This document shows, piece after piece, positions 8,187-15,450 of a DNA stretch of 17,583 bases. The notes under the pieces are model-generated. The model was not told the origin of the DNA and made no database searches. It saw only the letters and a program-made list of their open reading frames with translations. The stretch lies in contig JAAEEL010000082.1 of assembly GCA_013415795.1 (NCBI GenBank), positions 1 through 17,583 on the forward strand. The letters are read 5' to 3'. Numbering within the stretch: the first letter of the stretch is position 1; the number at the start of each line of letters is the position of its first letter. This DNA is from Methanocellales archaeon (GTDB taxonomy: Archaea > Halobacteriota > UBA148). The position numbers were made by a program, and so were the translations under genes.

Positions 8187-8222
8187 ATTTTTTAATTATA
8201 TAAAAAATATTGGGGTTTTTTT
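8187..8222 (+). terminator. Transcription terminator after the trp operon
   Basis: A perfect 8-bp inverted repeat, ATTTTTTA (8187-8194) and TAAAAAAT (8201-8208), has a 6-nt loop. It is followed by GGGG and seven T residues (8216-8222). U-rich tracts are the usual archaeal terminator. Because the hairpin is A/T only, it could work in both directions between the convergent trpA and AMP phosphorylase genes. Confidence 0.6.
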
Positions 8223-8254
8223 CATGGCGAATAACTTTCTCCATCATGTTTAGT

Positions 8255-8316
8255 CACAAAAAGTATAATAAAAAGGATTGAAAATAATAAAACAAGGATT
8301 GAAACTAATAAAAGGA
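8255..8316 (-). repeat. AT-rich repeat / terminator downstream of AMP phosphorylase
   Basis: It contains a tandem duplication: GGATTGAAA at 8275 and again at 8296, 21 nt apart, each followed by an (A/C)TAATAAAA stretch. The left part (CACAAAAAGTATAATAAAA then GGATTGAAAATA) closely resembles 16656-16697. On the minus strand it is T-rich and lies just past the AMP phosphorylase stop, so it probably contains that operon's terminator. It is not a CRISPR: there are two near-adjacent units and no spacers. Confidence 0.45.
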
Positions 8317-8334
8317 TAATGCCCTTTTATCGAT

Positions 8335-9861
8335 TTACCCAACAACCTCTCCTAAAATCATCCCTTCGACTCTTATTGGCTGTAGCTTGCTTGCAAGTGT
8401 CTTTGCATCCTCCAGTTTTCTCTTTTTATCAGCATAGATTGTGAGCAAAGGCTCACCTTTTTCAGCGCCCTCTCCCTTTTTGAATCTTAACACGATCCCT
8501 GCCCCTTTATCTCTTGGAGAGCCTGCTGATCTTGCAATCTTGATAATCGCTCTGTTATTTATTGCCTCAATATAACCATCCTTTGGCGATGGCAGATCAT
8601 AGGTGTATTTTCCAAGCATAATATCCTTGGCTTTTATATCTGGATTTCCCCCCTGAGCATCGATGATCTCCTTGAACTTCTTCAAAGCTCTTCCCGATTC
8701 CAAAGTTTTCTTCGCAAGCTCTATCCCTCTATCTGGACGTGCTAACCCCCCAAGCTCAAGCAATATCCCCGCTATGCTCAACGACTTTTCAATTATACTG
8801 TTTGGCTCTTTAACTCCTTCAAGGACCGATAGAACTTCCCTGATTTCCAAGGCTGGACCTACTGCCCTTCCGACTGGTTGCCCTCCGTAAGTGATAGCAC
8901 ACCTTGTTGTAACACCTATACGCTCACCTAGAATTATGAAATCACTAGCCAATCGCCTCGCATCTTCACTTGTTGAAATTTTGGTTCCTTCCCCCATAGG
9001 AATATCTATGACGCAGTATTCTGCACCTACGGCCTTCTTCTTTGCCATTACAGATGCCAAAACCTGCCCAGGGGGATCAAGAGATAATGGGTATTCAACC
9101 CTAATAATTGCATCATCTGCTGGTGCTAGGTTCATTCCACCACCCCACACCAAAGCTCCTCCAACTCTTTGGGCAATCTTTTTAATTGATTGCGCATCGT
9201 GTTCCACATTGCACACCACCTCCATAATATCGGCGGTGCCTGCTGCAGAACTTATTGCTCTTGATGATGTTTTCGGGATAGTGAGCCCATTAGCAGCGAC
9301 AATTGAGACCGTGATGGGCGCATACTTGTTTCCAGGCACACCCCCTATGCTATGGACATCGAGGATTGGAGAGATCTCCCAATCTAGTGTTTCGCCTGTT
9401 CTCACCATAGCCATTGTAAGCCAGGTAATCTCATCCATGTTCATCCCATTTATGTTAACTGCCGTAGTGTAGGCGGCAAGCTCGATATCCGAAAGGTTGC
9501 CAAACGCAATATCATCAACGATTGTATTAATTTCATTCTGGCTCCAAGCATTACCGTAGATCTTTTTCCTGACAAAGTCTATAGAAGCAGGACGAGATGT
9601 GGGAACGATATCAACTTTTTCGCCATCTTCCAAATTCAAATCTTTCCATAATTTAATAAATGCTCCCGCCTCCCCCTTGCTGACCAATGTATCAGTAATA
9701 CCAACCACTGCTGACAGACTTTTACCTTTAGCAAGTACTACCTTTACTCTGTCTTGAGTGCGCAATCCCAGATCTTCTGCATCCTCTCTATTTAACAACA
9801 CCTCATGTGCTCCATGTAGGACATCTATCCTTTTTACTTTGTAAGGGGCTTTATTTTCCAT
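8335..9861 (-). CDS. deoA: AMP phosphorylase
   Basis: Phosphorolysis of AMP (and CMP or UMP in characterised homologues) to free base and ribose 1,5-bisphosphate; entry step of the archaeal AMP pathway. The 508-residue product has the length of the AMP phosphorylase branch, longer than bacterial thymidine phosphorylase because of an N-terminal extension of about 80 residues. Then come the helical domain (DDIAFGNLSDIELAAY), the phosphate-binding DVHSIGGVPGNK, SSRAISSAAGTADIMEV, the AKKKAVGAEYCVIDIP segment, GRAVGPALEIREV, and a C-terminal PYNP-type domain. I chose ATG 9861 because GGAG lies 8 nt upstream; a TTG at 9879 has no such site. The start overlaps the end of RuBisCO by 11 nt, so the two are translationally coupled. 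The symbol deoA is the usual database symbol for this archaeal family. Confidence 0.94.
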   Translation of the reverse strand: MENKAPYKVKRIDVLHGAHEVLLNREDAEDLGLRTQDRVKVVLAKGKSLSAVVGITDTLVSKGEAGAFIKLWKDLNLEDGEKVDIVPTSRPASIDFVRKKIYGNAWSQNEINTIVDDIAFGNLSDIELAAYTTAVNINGMNMDEITWLTMAMVRTGETLDWEISPILDVHSIGGVPGNKYAPITVSIVAANGLTIPKTSSRAISSAAGTADIMEVVCNVEHDAQSIKKIAQRVGGALVWGGGMNLAPADDAIIRVEYPLSLDPPGQVLASVMAKKKAVGAEYCVIDIPMGEGTKISTSEDARRLASDFIILGERIGVTTRCAITYGGQPVGRAVGPALEIREVLSVLEGVKEPNSIIEKSLSIAGILLELGGLARPDRGIELAKKTLESGRALKKFKEIIDAQGGNPDIKAKDIMLGKYTYDLPSPKDGYIEAINNRAIIKIARSAGSPRDKGAGIVLRFKKGEGAEKGEPLLTIYADKKRKLEDAKTLASKLQPIRVEGMILGEVVG

Positions 9862-11071
9862 ACAATTCACTCCAATCAACCTTTCTTCCCCACTTCTCTA
9901 GTGCTCTCAAGAGCTCCGGATGATCTAATGAATACTTCTCCAATGGAATATTTTTCCTTGTCGCATCAACCGCTTGTCGCATTGCCTTAGCACCTGTTGT
10001 CGTTCCATCTGGATGACCATGTATGCCTCCTCCAGCCTGTAAAACCACATCGTTTCCGAAGGCGTTAATCTCATAAGGCACCACACCTGGATGAAGACCT
10101 CCCGAAGCAACAGGAAAGACTTTCTTGAAGCTATGCCAATCGCTCTTTAAAAAGTCATTGATCTCCTTCACCTCTTCAAGGTCGCTTTCCATTTTGCCTT
10201 TAGCTGTGCCAGTATGAAGTTGGTCACCACCGCACAGCCTAACAATAACTGCCAATGGTAGCATTGAAATACCATGTTTACTATTTCTCGTAATTGCACC
10301 ATGCATCGTTCTGTGCACATGTATCGGTAGGTTTACAGAATCATCATCTCTCAAGGTCTTTAGTGCCGAGAAGCCAGCAGTCAGAAAATCAATCATAAGC
10401 ATGTTCGCTCCATGTGCCATTGCAATGTCCGCACGTTCAATTATCTCTTCTGCTCCCACAGTAATGTTCACTGCGTATAGAACTGTCCTACCACTTTCTT
10501 CCTTTATCTTGTCAATCTTTTCCATGACCTTCTCCAATCTTTCTACTATGGGGCAGAATGCCTGATTGGTTAGGGTCTCATCATCCTTTATTAGATCACA
10601 TCCACCTATGCCAGCATTATAAGCGACCTCTGCGGTTTCTTTTGGGCTGAGACCTACCTTCGGCTTGATAATTGTACCTACATGTGCTCTTCCCTCATTC
10701 AACGTTCCAACCTTTTTTCGTATCCCCCCTATACCAAAGCGAGGTCCCTTAAACTCACTTAAAAAGCTTTTTGGAAGTTTGATTTCGATTAGTCTGACAT
10801 TTTTGAGCGCTCCCAAACCAAAGAGATTGCCAGCAACTGTGGCAAGGAACTGAGGTATGTTGTCGATCTCGAATAAATCAATTGGAAATCCTATCTTCAC
10901 ATTTGAGCCGTCAATATCAATGACTCTAGCACCTAATCTTTCATCCACTTCTTTTTCCTTGGTTGAGATGTCTGTCCATGTACCAGTTGACTGTTCTGCT
11001 GCAATAGCCCTTGCAGCCCTGTCTATTGGCATGGCACTCTCGACATAATATGTACATTCTACAAACTCCAT
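9851..11071 (-). CDS. rbcL: Form III ribulose-1,5-bisphosphate carboxylase (RuBisCO large subunit)
   Basis: Carboxylates ribulose 1,5-bisphosphate to two 3-phosphoglycerates. The 406-residue product keeps the complete active site, by alignment with plant numbering: Glu60 and the TGTW loop (Glu26 and 29-32), Asn123 (Asn82), Lys175 and Lys177 (Lys136 and Lys138), the carbamylated Lys201 with Asp203 and Glu204 (Lys162, Asp164, Glu165), His294 (His253), His327 (His286), loop-6 Lys334 (Lys293 in GKME), Ser379 (Ser323) and the GGGIHGHPDG phosphate site. It is therefore a true RuBisCO, not a RuBisCO-like protein. The short sequence and operon partners identify it as form III, working in AMP salvage rather than the Calvin cycle; no phosphoribulokinase or small subunit is present. 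GGGGAG lies 8 nt before the ATG. The start overlaps the isomerase gene by 13 nt. Confidence 0.96.
   Translation of the reverse strand: MEFVECTYYVESAMPIDRAARAIAAEQSTGTWTDISTKEKEVDERLGARVIDIDGSNVKIGFPIDLFEIDNIPQFLATVAGNLFGLGALKNVRLIEIKLPKSFLSEFKGPRFGIGGIRKKVGTLNEGRAHVGTIIKPKVGLSPKETAEVAYNAGIGGCDLIKDDETLTNQAFCPIVERLEKVMEKIDKIKEESGRTVLYAVNITVGAEEIIERADIAMAHGANMLMIDFLTAGFSALKTLRDDDSVNLPIHVHRTMHGAITRNSKHGISMLPLAVIVRLCGGDQLHTGTAKGKMESDLEEVKEINDFLKSDWHSFKKVFPVASGGLHPGVVPYEINAFGNDVVLQAGGGIHGHPDGTTTGAKAMRQAVDATRKNIPLEKYSLDHPELLRALEKWGRKVDWSELYGK
9870..9873 (-). promoter_or_regulatory. Ribosome binding site deciding the AMP phosphorylase start
   Basis: On the minus strand GGAG ends 8 nt before the ATG at 9861, and lies within the last codons of RuBisCO. 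The same spacing is seen for RuBisCO itself, where GGGGAG occupies 11080-11085. Confidence 0.6.
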
Positions 11072-12003
11072 TCTATCATCTCCCCGAATTCCTTCTCAAT
11101 TAAATCATAAGCGGCATGAGGTGAAATTACTCCCTTCTCAGTGATGATGGCATCTATATATTCTGCTGGAGTGGCATCAAATACAGGGTTGCGAAACCTC
11201 ACGTTTGGGAAGTTTTTTGGATTTGCAATCTCTCTCACATCTCTTTCCTCAATTTTAACGAGTTCGCCCCTCAAACTCTCAGGAGAGAATTTGTACGTCT
11301 CAGCACAGACATAGAACGGAATCCTTGCCTCATGAGCAACCAGTGCAATCTGTGATGTTCCGATCTTGTTAATCACCGCACCGTTAGAGCAGACTGTATC
11401 TGCACCTACGAAAACAGCCTTGACATCTTCATCTTCGATTATATATCTCACAGCAGAATCTACGATAAGGGTGACATCGACACCTTTTTCAGCTAGCTCC
11501 CTTGCCGTCAAATAGCCTTGATTCCAGGGTCTTGTCTCTGTGGCGAACACCCTAATCTTTTTTTCCTCTTTATGTGCTTGTATGATCACCGCAATAGAAG
11601 CAGAGCTATTGCAGTGAGTAAGCAGGGTATCAGAATCTTCAATCCTTTTCGAGCCATAAATTCCGATTGTTTCAACGGCCTTCAATGAATTTTTAATGAA
11701 CCTATTTGCTTCATTCTTTACACTTTCTTTAAATTCATTAACAGTCTTACCACCAGCTCCTTGGAGAGTCAGACGTATGGCATTTTTCAATGAGATAGCG
11801 GTTTGTCTCGTATTTAGCAGTGCTCTTGCACCTTCTATTAACAGTGTTTTGAGTTCTTCTAAATCATCTTCATCGTAACTTTCAGCAAGCTCTTTTATTG
11901 CTTTAGCAGTAGCTCTTGCGATCTTTCCGGCCCCTCTAATACGCATTGTATGAATTTCCTTTAAAGTCTCGTTGAACCCATCAGGAAAAACTATTTTCTT
12001 CAT
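11059..12003 (-). CDS. Ribose-1,5-bisphosphate isomerase (eIF2B-like fold)
   Basis: Converts ribose 1,5-bisphosphate to ribulose 1,5-bisphosphate, the RuBisCO substrate. The 314-residue product belongs to the eIF2B alpha / methylthioribose-1-phosphate isomerase superfamily. The N-terminal helical part has MRIRGAGKIAR. The C-terminal Rossmann-like domain has THCNSS with catalytic Cys131, ATETRPWNQG at 154-163, and GADTVCSNGAV with Asp202. These match the Cys133 and Asp202 described for the Thermococcus enzyme. Methylthioribose-1-phosphate isomerase is the main alternative, but overlap with RuBisCO and the AMP phosphorylase operon decides against it. The ATG at 12003 has no ribosome binding site. 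A palindromic CTTATATAAG sits only 6-15 nt upstream, so the promoter and start are less certain here. Confidence 0.93.
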   Translation of the reverse strand: MKKIVFPDGFNETLKEIHTMRIRGAGKIARATAKAIKELAESYDEDDLEELKTLLIEGARALLNTRQTAISLKNAIRLTLQGAGGKTVNEFKESVKNEANRFIKNSLKAVETIGIYGSKRIEDSDTLLTHCNSSASIAVIIQAHKEEKKIRVFATETRPWNQGYLTARELAEKGVDVTLIVDSAVRYIIEDEDVKAVFVGADTVCSNGAVINKIGTSQIALVAHEARIPFYVCAETYKFSPESLRGELVKIEERDVREIANPKNFPNVRFRNPVFDATPAEYIDAIITEKGVISPHAAYDLIEKEFGEMIEWSL

Positions 12004-12008
12004 CCAAT

Positions 12009-12018
12009 CTTATATAAG
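12009..12018 (-). promoter_or_regulatory. Palindromic TATA-like element before the isomerase gene
   Basis: CTTATATAAG is a perfect palindrome 6-15 nt before the isomerase ATG. This is closer than the usual 25-30 nt for a leaderless archaeal promoter. It is either a TATA box for a start site inside the present coding sequence or a chance or regulatory palindrome. A weaker AT-rich box lies about 33 nt before the ATG. Confidence 0.3.
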
Positions 12019-12049
12019 TAGGTCAAGGGCATTTAATCCTTTTTGAACC

Positions 12050-12511
12050 TTATTGTTTTTCTGGCGGAGACCATGACAAAAGCTCCACTTCTGTGGGAAC
12101 TATTTGAGAACTATACATTCCAATGTGCCCATATTTTGCCCCGTATTCAAAAGTTCCATCTATTTTGACTTTACCATAGCATTCCAAGGGACCCATCATT
12201 TGTTGTTGATAGAGCTTTTCATAGGCTTCTTTGGATATTCCGCCTTCAACCCAGATCATTCTGCCTTTTGGTACGAGATGCTCCTCAGCATATCCTGAAT
12301 ATTCCAAATTCTCACTCAAAACAGTGATTTCAAAGCCATTAAAGTAAAAACCCTCTATAGTAACGTAACAGCCATCATATTTATCCGGATTAGTAAACAA
12401 TTGATCAAATGTAACCTCTTGTATTTTAGTTGCCGGTTCTTCAATACAACCGCAGGTTAACACAATTATCAATAACAAAAATATAAAAGATTGTGCAGTA
12501 TGTCTATTCAT
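12050..12511 (-). CDS. Small lipoprotein, probable OB-fold-like domain
   Basis: The 153-residue product has a short charged N-terminus, a hydrophobic stretch of about 11 residues and a lipobox, LTCGC, with Cys22 as the likely lipid anchor. An acidic linker (EEP) follows, so the mature protein should sit outside the cytoplasmic membrane. The mature part is rich in beta-strands. The pattern NPDKYDGCYVTIEGF followed by VLSENLEY resembles archaeal lipoproteins with a small beta-barrel (OB-like) domain; that is a pattern judgement, not a database match. It ends with a predicted strand and a Pro-rich tail. Function is unknown. It lies 46 nt upstream of the ribose-1,5-bisphosphate isomerase gene on the same strand and could be cotranscribed with it, although AT-rich sequence in the gap could also hold a separate promoter. 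Confidence 0.8.
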   Translation of the reverse strand: MNRHTAQSFIFLLLIIVLTCGCIEEPATKIQEVTFDQLFTNPDKYDGCYVTIEGFYFNGFEITVLSENLEYSGYAEEHLVPKGRMIWVEGGISKEAYEKLYQQQMMGPLECYGKVKIDGTFEYGAKYGHIGMYSSQIVPTEVELLSWSPPEKQ

Positions 12512-12688
12512 ATTTAGAATTTTTATTTATAATTAGATGTAATAAATTTTATTGATTAATAATATGGCAAATTTATTAATAGGAATAAATGTATACTGCA
12601 ACATTCGCCTATAAACTATAACCAAATAGGGGGAATATTCACGCAAGGTGCAAGAATAGAGAAATTCATAAGTTATGTAGAGCATCCG

Positions 12689-12871
12689 TTGACCATGCAT
12701 TGGTGGGGTTTCCTTTTTCACGTTTTCCTGATTATCGGCATCATCACAGCAGCTACGAAAATAACGATCGCAAACTTCACACCCATGTCCTGGTTCTTAT
12801 TAGCAATTGCAAGTATATTGGCTATGATATGGAACGTCACTATACGTATATTAGCCAGTATAAAAAGTTAA
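12689..12871 (+). CDS. Possible small two-helix membrane protein (start uncertain)
   Basis: From TTG 12689 the frame encodes 60 residues with two clear membrane helices: about residues 7-24 (FLFHVFLIIGIITAA region) and 36-55 (WFLLAIASILAMIWNV region). They are separated by a short polar loop, with a basic tail after the second helix. The composition is that of a real inner-membrane peptide, unlike shadow frames. The same frame stays open far upstream, to 12563, and gives a plausible N-terminus (EKFISYVEHPLTMHWW), but no ATG, GTG or TTG occurs before 12689. An AAGGTG ribosome-binding-like site at 12645-12650 lies 5 nt before an ATA codon at 12656, which may be a lost or non-standard start. It lies upstream of the radical SAM gene on the same strand. 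Function is unknown. Confidence 0.4.
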   Translation: MTMHWWGFLFHVFLIIGIITAATKITIANFTPMSWFLLAIASILAMIWNVTIRILASIKS

Positions 12872-13005
12872 GTGGAAAAGCATTGGTATTAAGTCAGTCG
12901 AATATAGCGATATGCAGAGAACGATCTCAAGACATCGTAAAAAAAATTGAATTAATTATGCGTTAAAATTCTATCAACACACACTTGAAGATGGTGGATT
13001 GAAGA

Positions 13006-14127
13006 ATGACAGATAAAATTTCGTCTCCATTAATGGGTACGGTGAAATATAAAAATGGAAGCAATTTTCGTAAAACTCTTAATCAAGCTTTAAATATTTT
13101 TTTAAAAGATGCTTTACGAGTTGCCCTTACAAATCCGTTACAGGCTTATTCTTTCATTAGAACGTTGAGGTGGCAGCAAAAAGCTGCTCGAATAAGATCG
13201 AAATTGAAGCAGGAAGGTATCCATGTACCGCCAATTATGATTTTCAGTATTACTAACAGATGTAATCTCCATTGTAAGGGTTGCTATCATCAGGCTTTAG
13301 ATCGATCATCCCAGCCTGAAATGAGTGAGGATAAATTAAGAAGTGTTTTTGTCGAAGCAAAGGAACTTGGGATTTCGTTTATGGTCCTTGCTGGGGGTGA
13401 GCCGTTGGTTCGTCGGGAGATTTTAGATATAACCAAGAATTTCCCTGAGACCATTTTCCTAGTATTTACTAATGGTTTGCTGATAGATGATAACTTACTC
13501 GTGAAACTTAAAGGACAAAGAAATTTCGTACCGGTAATCAGTCTGGAAGGTTGGGAAGAAGATACAGATGCAAGGAGAGGCAAAGGGGTGTATGATCACA
13601 TACAAGGAATAATTGAAAAGATTAAGAGTATCGACTTGTTCTGGAGTGTAGCTTTAACGGTAACAAGATCAAACTTTGCTGCCGTTACCGATGATCAGTT
13701 TATACGGGCTTTAAGTGATTTGGGTTGTAAGCTGTTTTTCTTTGTTGAATACACTCCCATTAAGGAAGGAACCGAGGACTGGGTCCTTACGGATGAGCAG
13801 AGAGCCAACCTTTTAACCTTGAGGGATTCATTTCGTTCGAAATTTTCAGCCCTGTTCATTGCAGTTCCCGGCGATGAAGAGGAAATTGGCGGCTGTTTAT
13901 CTGCTGGGAGAGGTTTTGTACATGTTAGCGCAGAGGGTAATGTCGAACCATGCCCCTTCTCTCCCTATTCGGATACAAACCTAAGGGATTCGTCACTCAA
14001 GGATGCCTTGCAATCTGAATTTCTAAAGACAATTCGTCAAAACCATGAACAATTGAGTGAAACAGAGGGCGGTTGTGCTCTTTGGATAAAACGCGAATGG
14101 GTTCGATCTTTGCAACATACTAAATAA
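13006..14127 (+). CDS. Radical SAM protein with SPASM/twitch-like C-terminus
   Basis: The 373-residue product belongs to the radical SAM superfamily. Residues 1-75 form a basic, amphipathic helical N-terminal region. The barrel follows with the iron-sulfur motif C86-x3-C90-x2-C93 (RCNLHCKGC), the SAM-binding GGEP at 130-133 and SLEG near 179-182. The C-terminal part has Cys297 (GGCLSAGRG), Cys316 (EGNVEPCPF) and Cys357 (GGCALW). The spacing resembles a twitch or SPASM domain that binds an auxiliary cluster, as in enzymes modifying peptides, cofactors or lipids. The substrate cannot be read from the sequence and no precursor peptide gene is evident. The GGTGGA near 12993 acts as ribosome binding site for ATG 13006. 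The only same-strand neighbour is the possible small membrane peptide upstream. A T-rich stretch follows the gene. Confidence 0.85.
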   Translation: MTDKISSPLMGTVKYKNGSNFRKTLNQALNIFLKDALRVALTNPLQAYSFIRTLRWQQKAARIRSKLKQEGIHVPPIMIFSITNRCNLHCKGCYHQALDRSSQPEMSEDKLRSVFVEAKELGISFMVLAGGEPLVRREILDITKNFPETIFLVFTNGLLIDDNLLVKLKGQRNFVPVISLEGWEEDTDARRGKGVYDHIQGIIEKIKSIDLFWSVALTVTRSNFAAVTDDQFIRALSDLGCKLFFFVEYTPIKEGTEDWVLTDEQRANLLTLRDSFRSKFSALFIAVPGDEEEIGGCLSAGRGFVHVSAEGNVEPCPFSPYSDTNLRDSSLKDALQSEFLKTIRQNHEQLSETEGGCALWIKREWVRSLQHTK

Positions 14128-14158
14128 TTTCATTTTCTCCATTTTAACTAAAAATAGG

Positions 14159-14164
14159 TTTTTT
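14159..14164 (+). terminator. T-run after the radical SAM gene
   Basis: Six T residues, followed by further T-rich sequence up to about 14180, lie 30-50 nt after the stop. This fits an archaeal U-tract terminator. There is no strong hairpin. Confidence 0.4.
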
Positions 14165-14274
14165 CTAGTCTTTTCTTCCTTGAACTAAAAATGAATGAGT
14201 GGCTACTTTTTTTAATTCATAATAAAAATATTTCCAAGCTATGTGATTGAATTAATCTATGGTAGTTAGAAAAT

Positions 14275-15327
14275 CTAAGTTAATCCTTTTGTATCAATAT
14301 TTATTTTTATGGTGTAAGGTGGCACCAGCGCTGCAAAAATTGCCAAAGCAGGTCCTACATATAGACCCGACCAACTGAAAAGCGCTACAATTCCTATCAA
14401 TATTAGAACCCCCCTCCTCCGGGGCGTTAAATCAGGCTTGTTGCGAACTGCGTAAATAAATGTGAATAATGCTAGTAATAGGTATATAAAGACGAATAAC
14501 AGGGTTAAAACTACCTCTCCTTTGAATCCGGTAATTCTAAAGGTTAACAGAATCTGGTAGATTGTGTTGGCAGCAGAACCCAGAAAAGCCAATCCTGCGA
14601 AAGCCGCCAACCACTTGGATATTCCTTTTGGAGCTTTACCATGATTGCTACGCCAGTATAGAATAATTCCTCCTATAACTAACATCAAGATTATTGGTAA
14701 CAAGGTGACGAAACGATTCTGACCTTCCCAGGCATAGACTCCCTGCAAATTGTATGGTACCATCACTATCTCAATTGGAGTAAATTCCTCAATATAACCC
14801 ACAGCAAGACCGTAGTTGCCAGTCATATGATCGTTATTGAATACTACAAGGTAGTAGATCCCATCCGTTGGAGCTTTCATGTTAAGGTTTACAGTCTCGT
14901 AGATCCAACCAGGTGAGAAAGGTTCATATGTAGCTTGTACCGGATCTATCCCATTTACAACGATTGCCCCATAGCTATAAGGAACTTCAACATAGGCAGG
15001 CAAGATGTCTTTTTGGGTATTTCCCGGTGTCATCAAGGCGAGTGAAGGCAGGAATCCAGAGTTTGATGGTCTTTTTGGTGTGAATACAGAGACTTGTATC
15101 CTATCTCCGCTGGACATCTTGAACTTGTAATAGTCCCCCTTTTCCGGATTATTCAGTGCAGTGTAAATGGCCCAAGATTTCAATGGATCCTCAATCTGGT
15201 ATGCAGTTGCTGGGCTGTAATTCTCGTCTGGAAATAGGGGCGAATGGGCTAAGGCCGTTGACAACAGCGTAAAAACTAATGCTGTGGTCAATAGTGATAT
15301 AAGTATGGTGGATATCATTCTTGACAT
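14275..15327 (-). CDS. Exported beta-domain protein with C-terminal membrane helices
   Basis: The 350-residue product starts with a signal peptide (about 1-27; hydrophobic 8-25, cleavage after LSTALA). An extracytoplasmic beta-rich domain follows, about 28-200. Segments such as GDYYKFKMSSGDRIQVSVF (64-82) and GIYYLVVFNN (156-165) look like a bacterial pre-peptidase C-type (PPC) beta-sandwich. Four or five membrane helices end the protein, roughly at 207-225, 238-262, 271-294 and 306-338, with an RRR cluster at 303-305. If cleavage is after Ala27 the mature protein begins with His28. I do not recognise a named family function. The ATG at 15327 has a GAGGGTGG site 7 nt upstream. The next gene upstream is another membrane protein on the same strand, 123 nt away; a functional link is only inferred. 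Confidence 0.8.
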   Translation of the reverse strand: MSRMISTILISLLTTALVFTLLSTALAHSPLFPDENYSPATAYQIEDPLKSWAIYTALNNPEKGDYYKFKMSSGDRIQVSVFTPKRPSNSGFLPSLALMTPGNTQKDILPAYVEVPYSYGAIVVNGIDPVQATYEPFSPGWIYETVNLNMKAPTDGIYYLVVFNNDHMTGNYGLAVGYIEEFTPIEIVMVPYNLQGVYAWEGQNRFVTLLPIILMLVIGGIILYWRSNHGKAPKGISKWLAAFAGLAFLGSAANTIYQILLTFRITGFKGEVVLTLLFVFIYLLLALFTFIYAVRNKPDLTPRRRGVLILIGIVALFSWSGLYVGPALAIFAALVPPYTIKINIDTKGLT

Positions 15328-15450
15328 GGGATTTCCACCCTCAATTCAGTAATAAGATTCTTTTGTTAATTATTCTTTTCCCTTATTAGGTTTTGCAAGT
15401 CTCAATTTTAAAACTTTCTAATATGTCAATGCAATGCTTATGTTGGCAAA

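Noticed and set aside
8275..8316. GGATTGAAA repeats resembling the end of a CRISPR repeat
   Set aside because: Only two units 21 nt apart, with AT-rich sequence between them and no spacers of CRISPR length. Better explained as a tandem duplication in a T-rich (minus strand) terminator.
8891..9472. Long plus-strand open frame opposite AMP phosphorylase
   Set aside because: Antisense shadow of a gene with clear family motifs; no ribosome binding site and biased composition.
12700..12966. 88-residue plus-strand frame rich in His and Lys
   Set aside because: It overlaps, in another frame, the hydrophobic frame that looks like a genuine membrane peptide, and has no motif or ribosome binding site.
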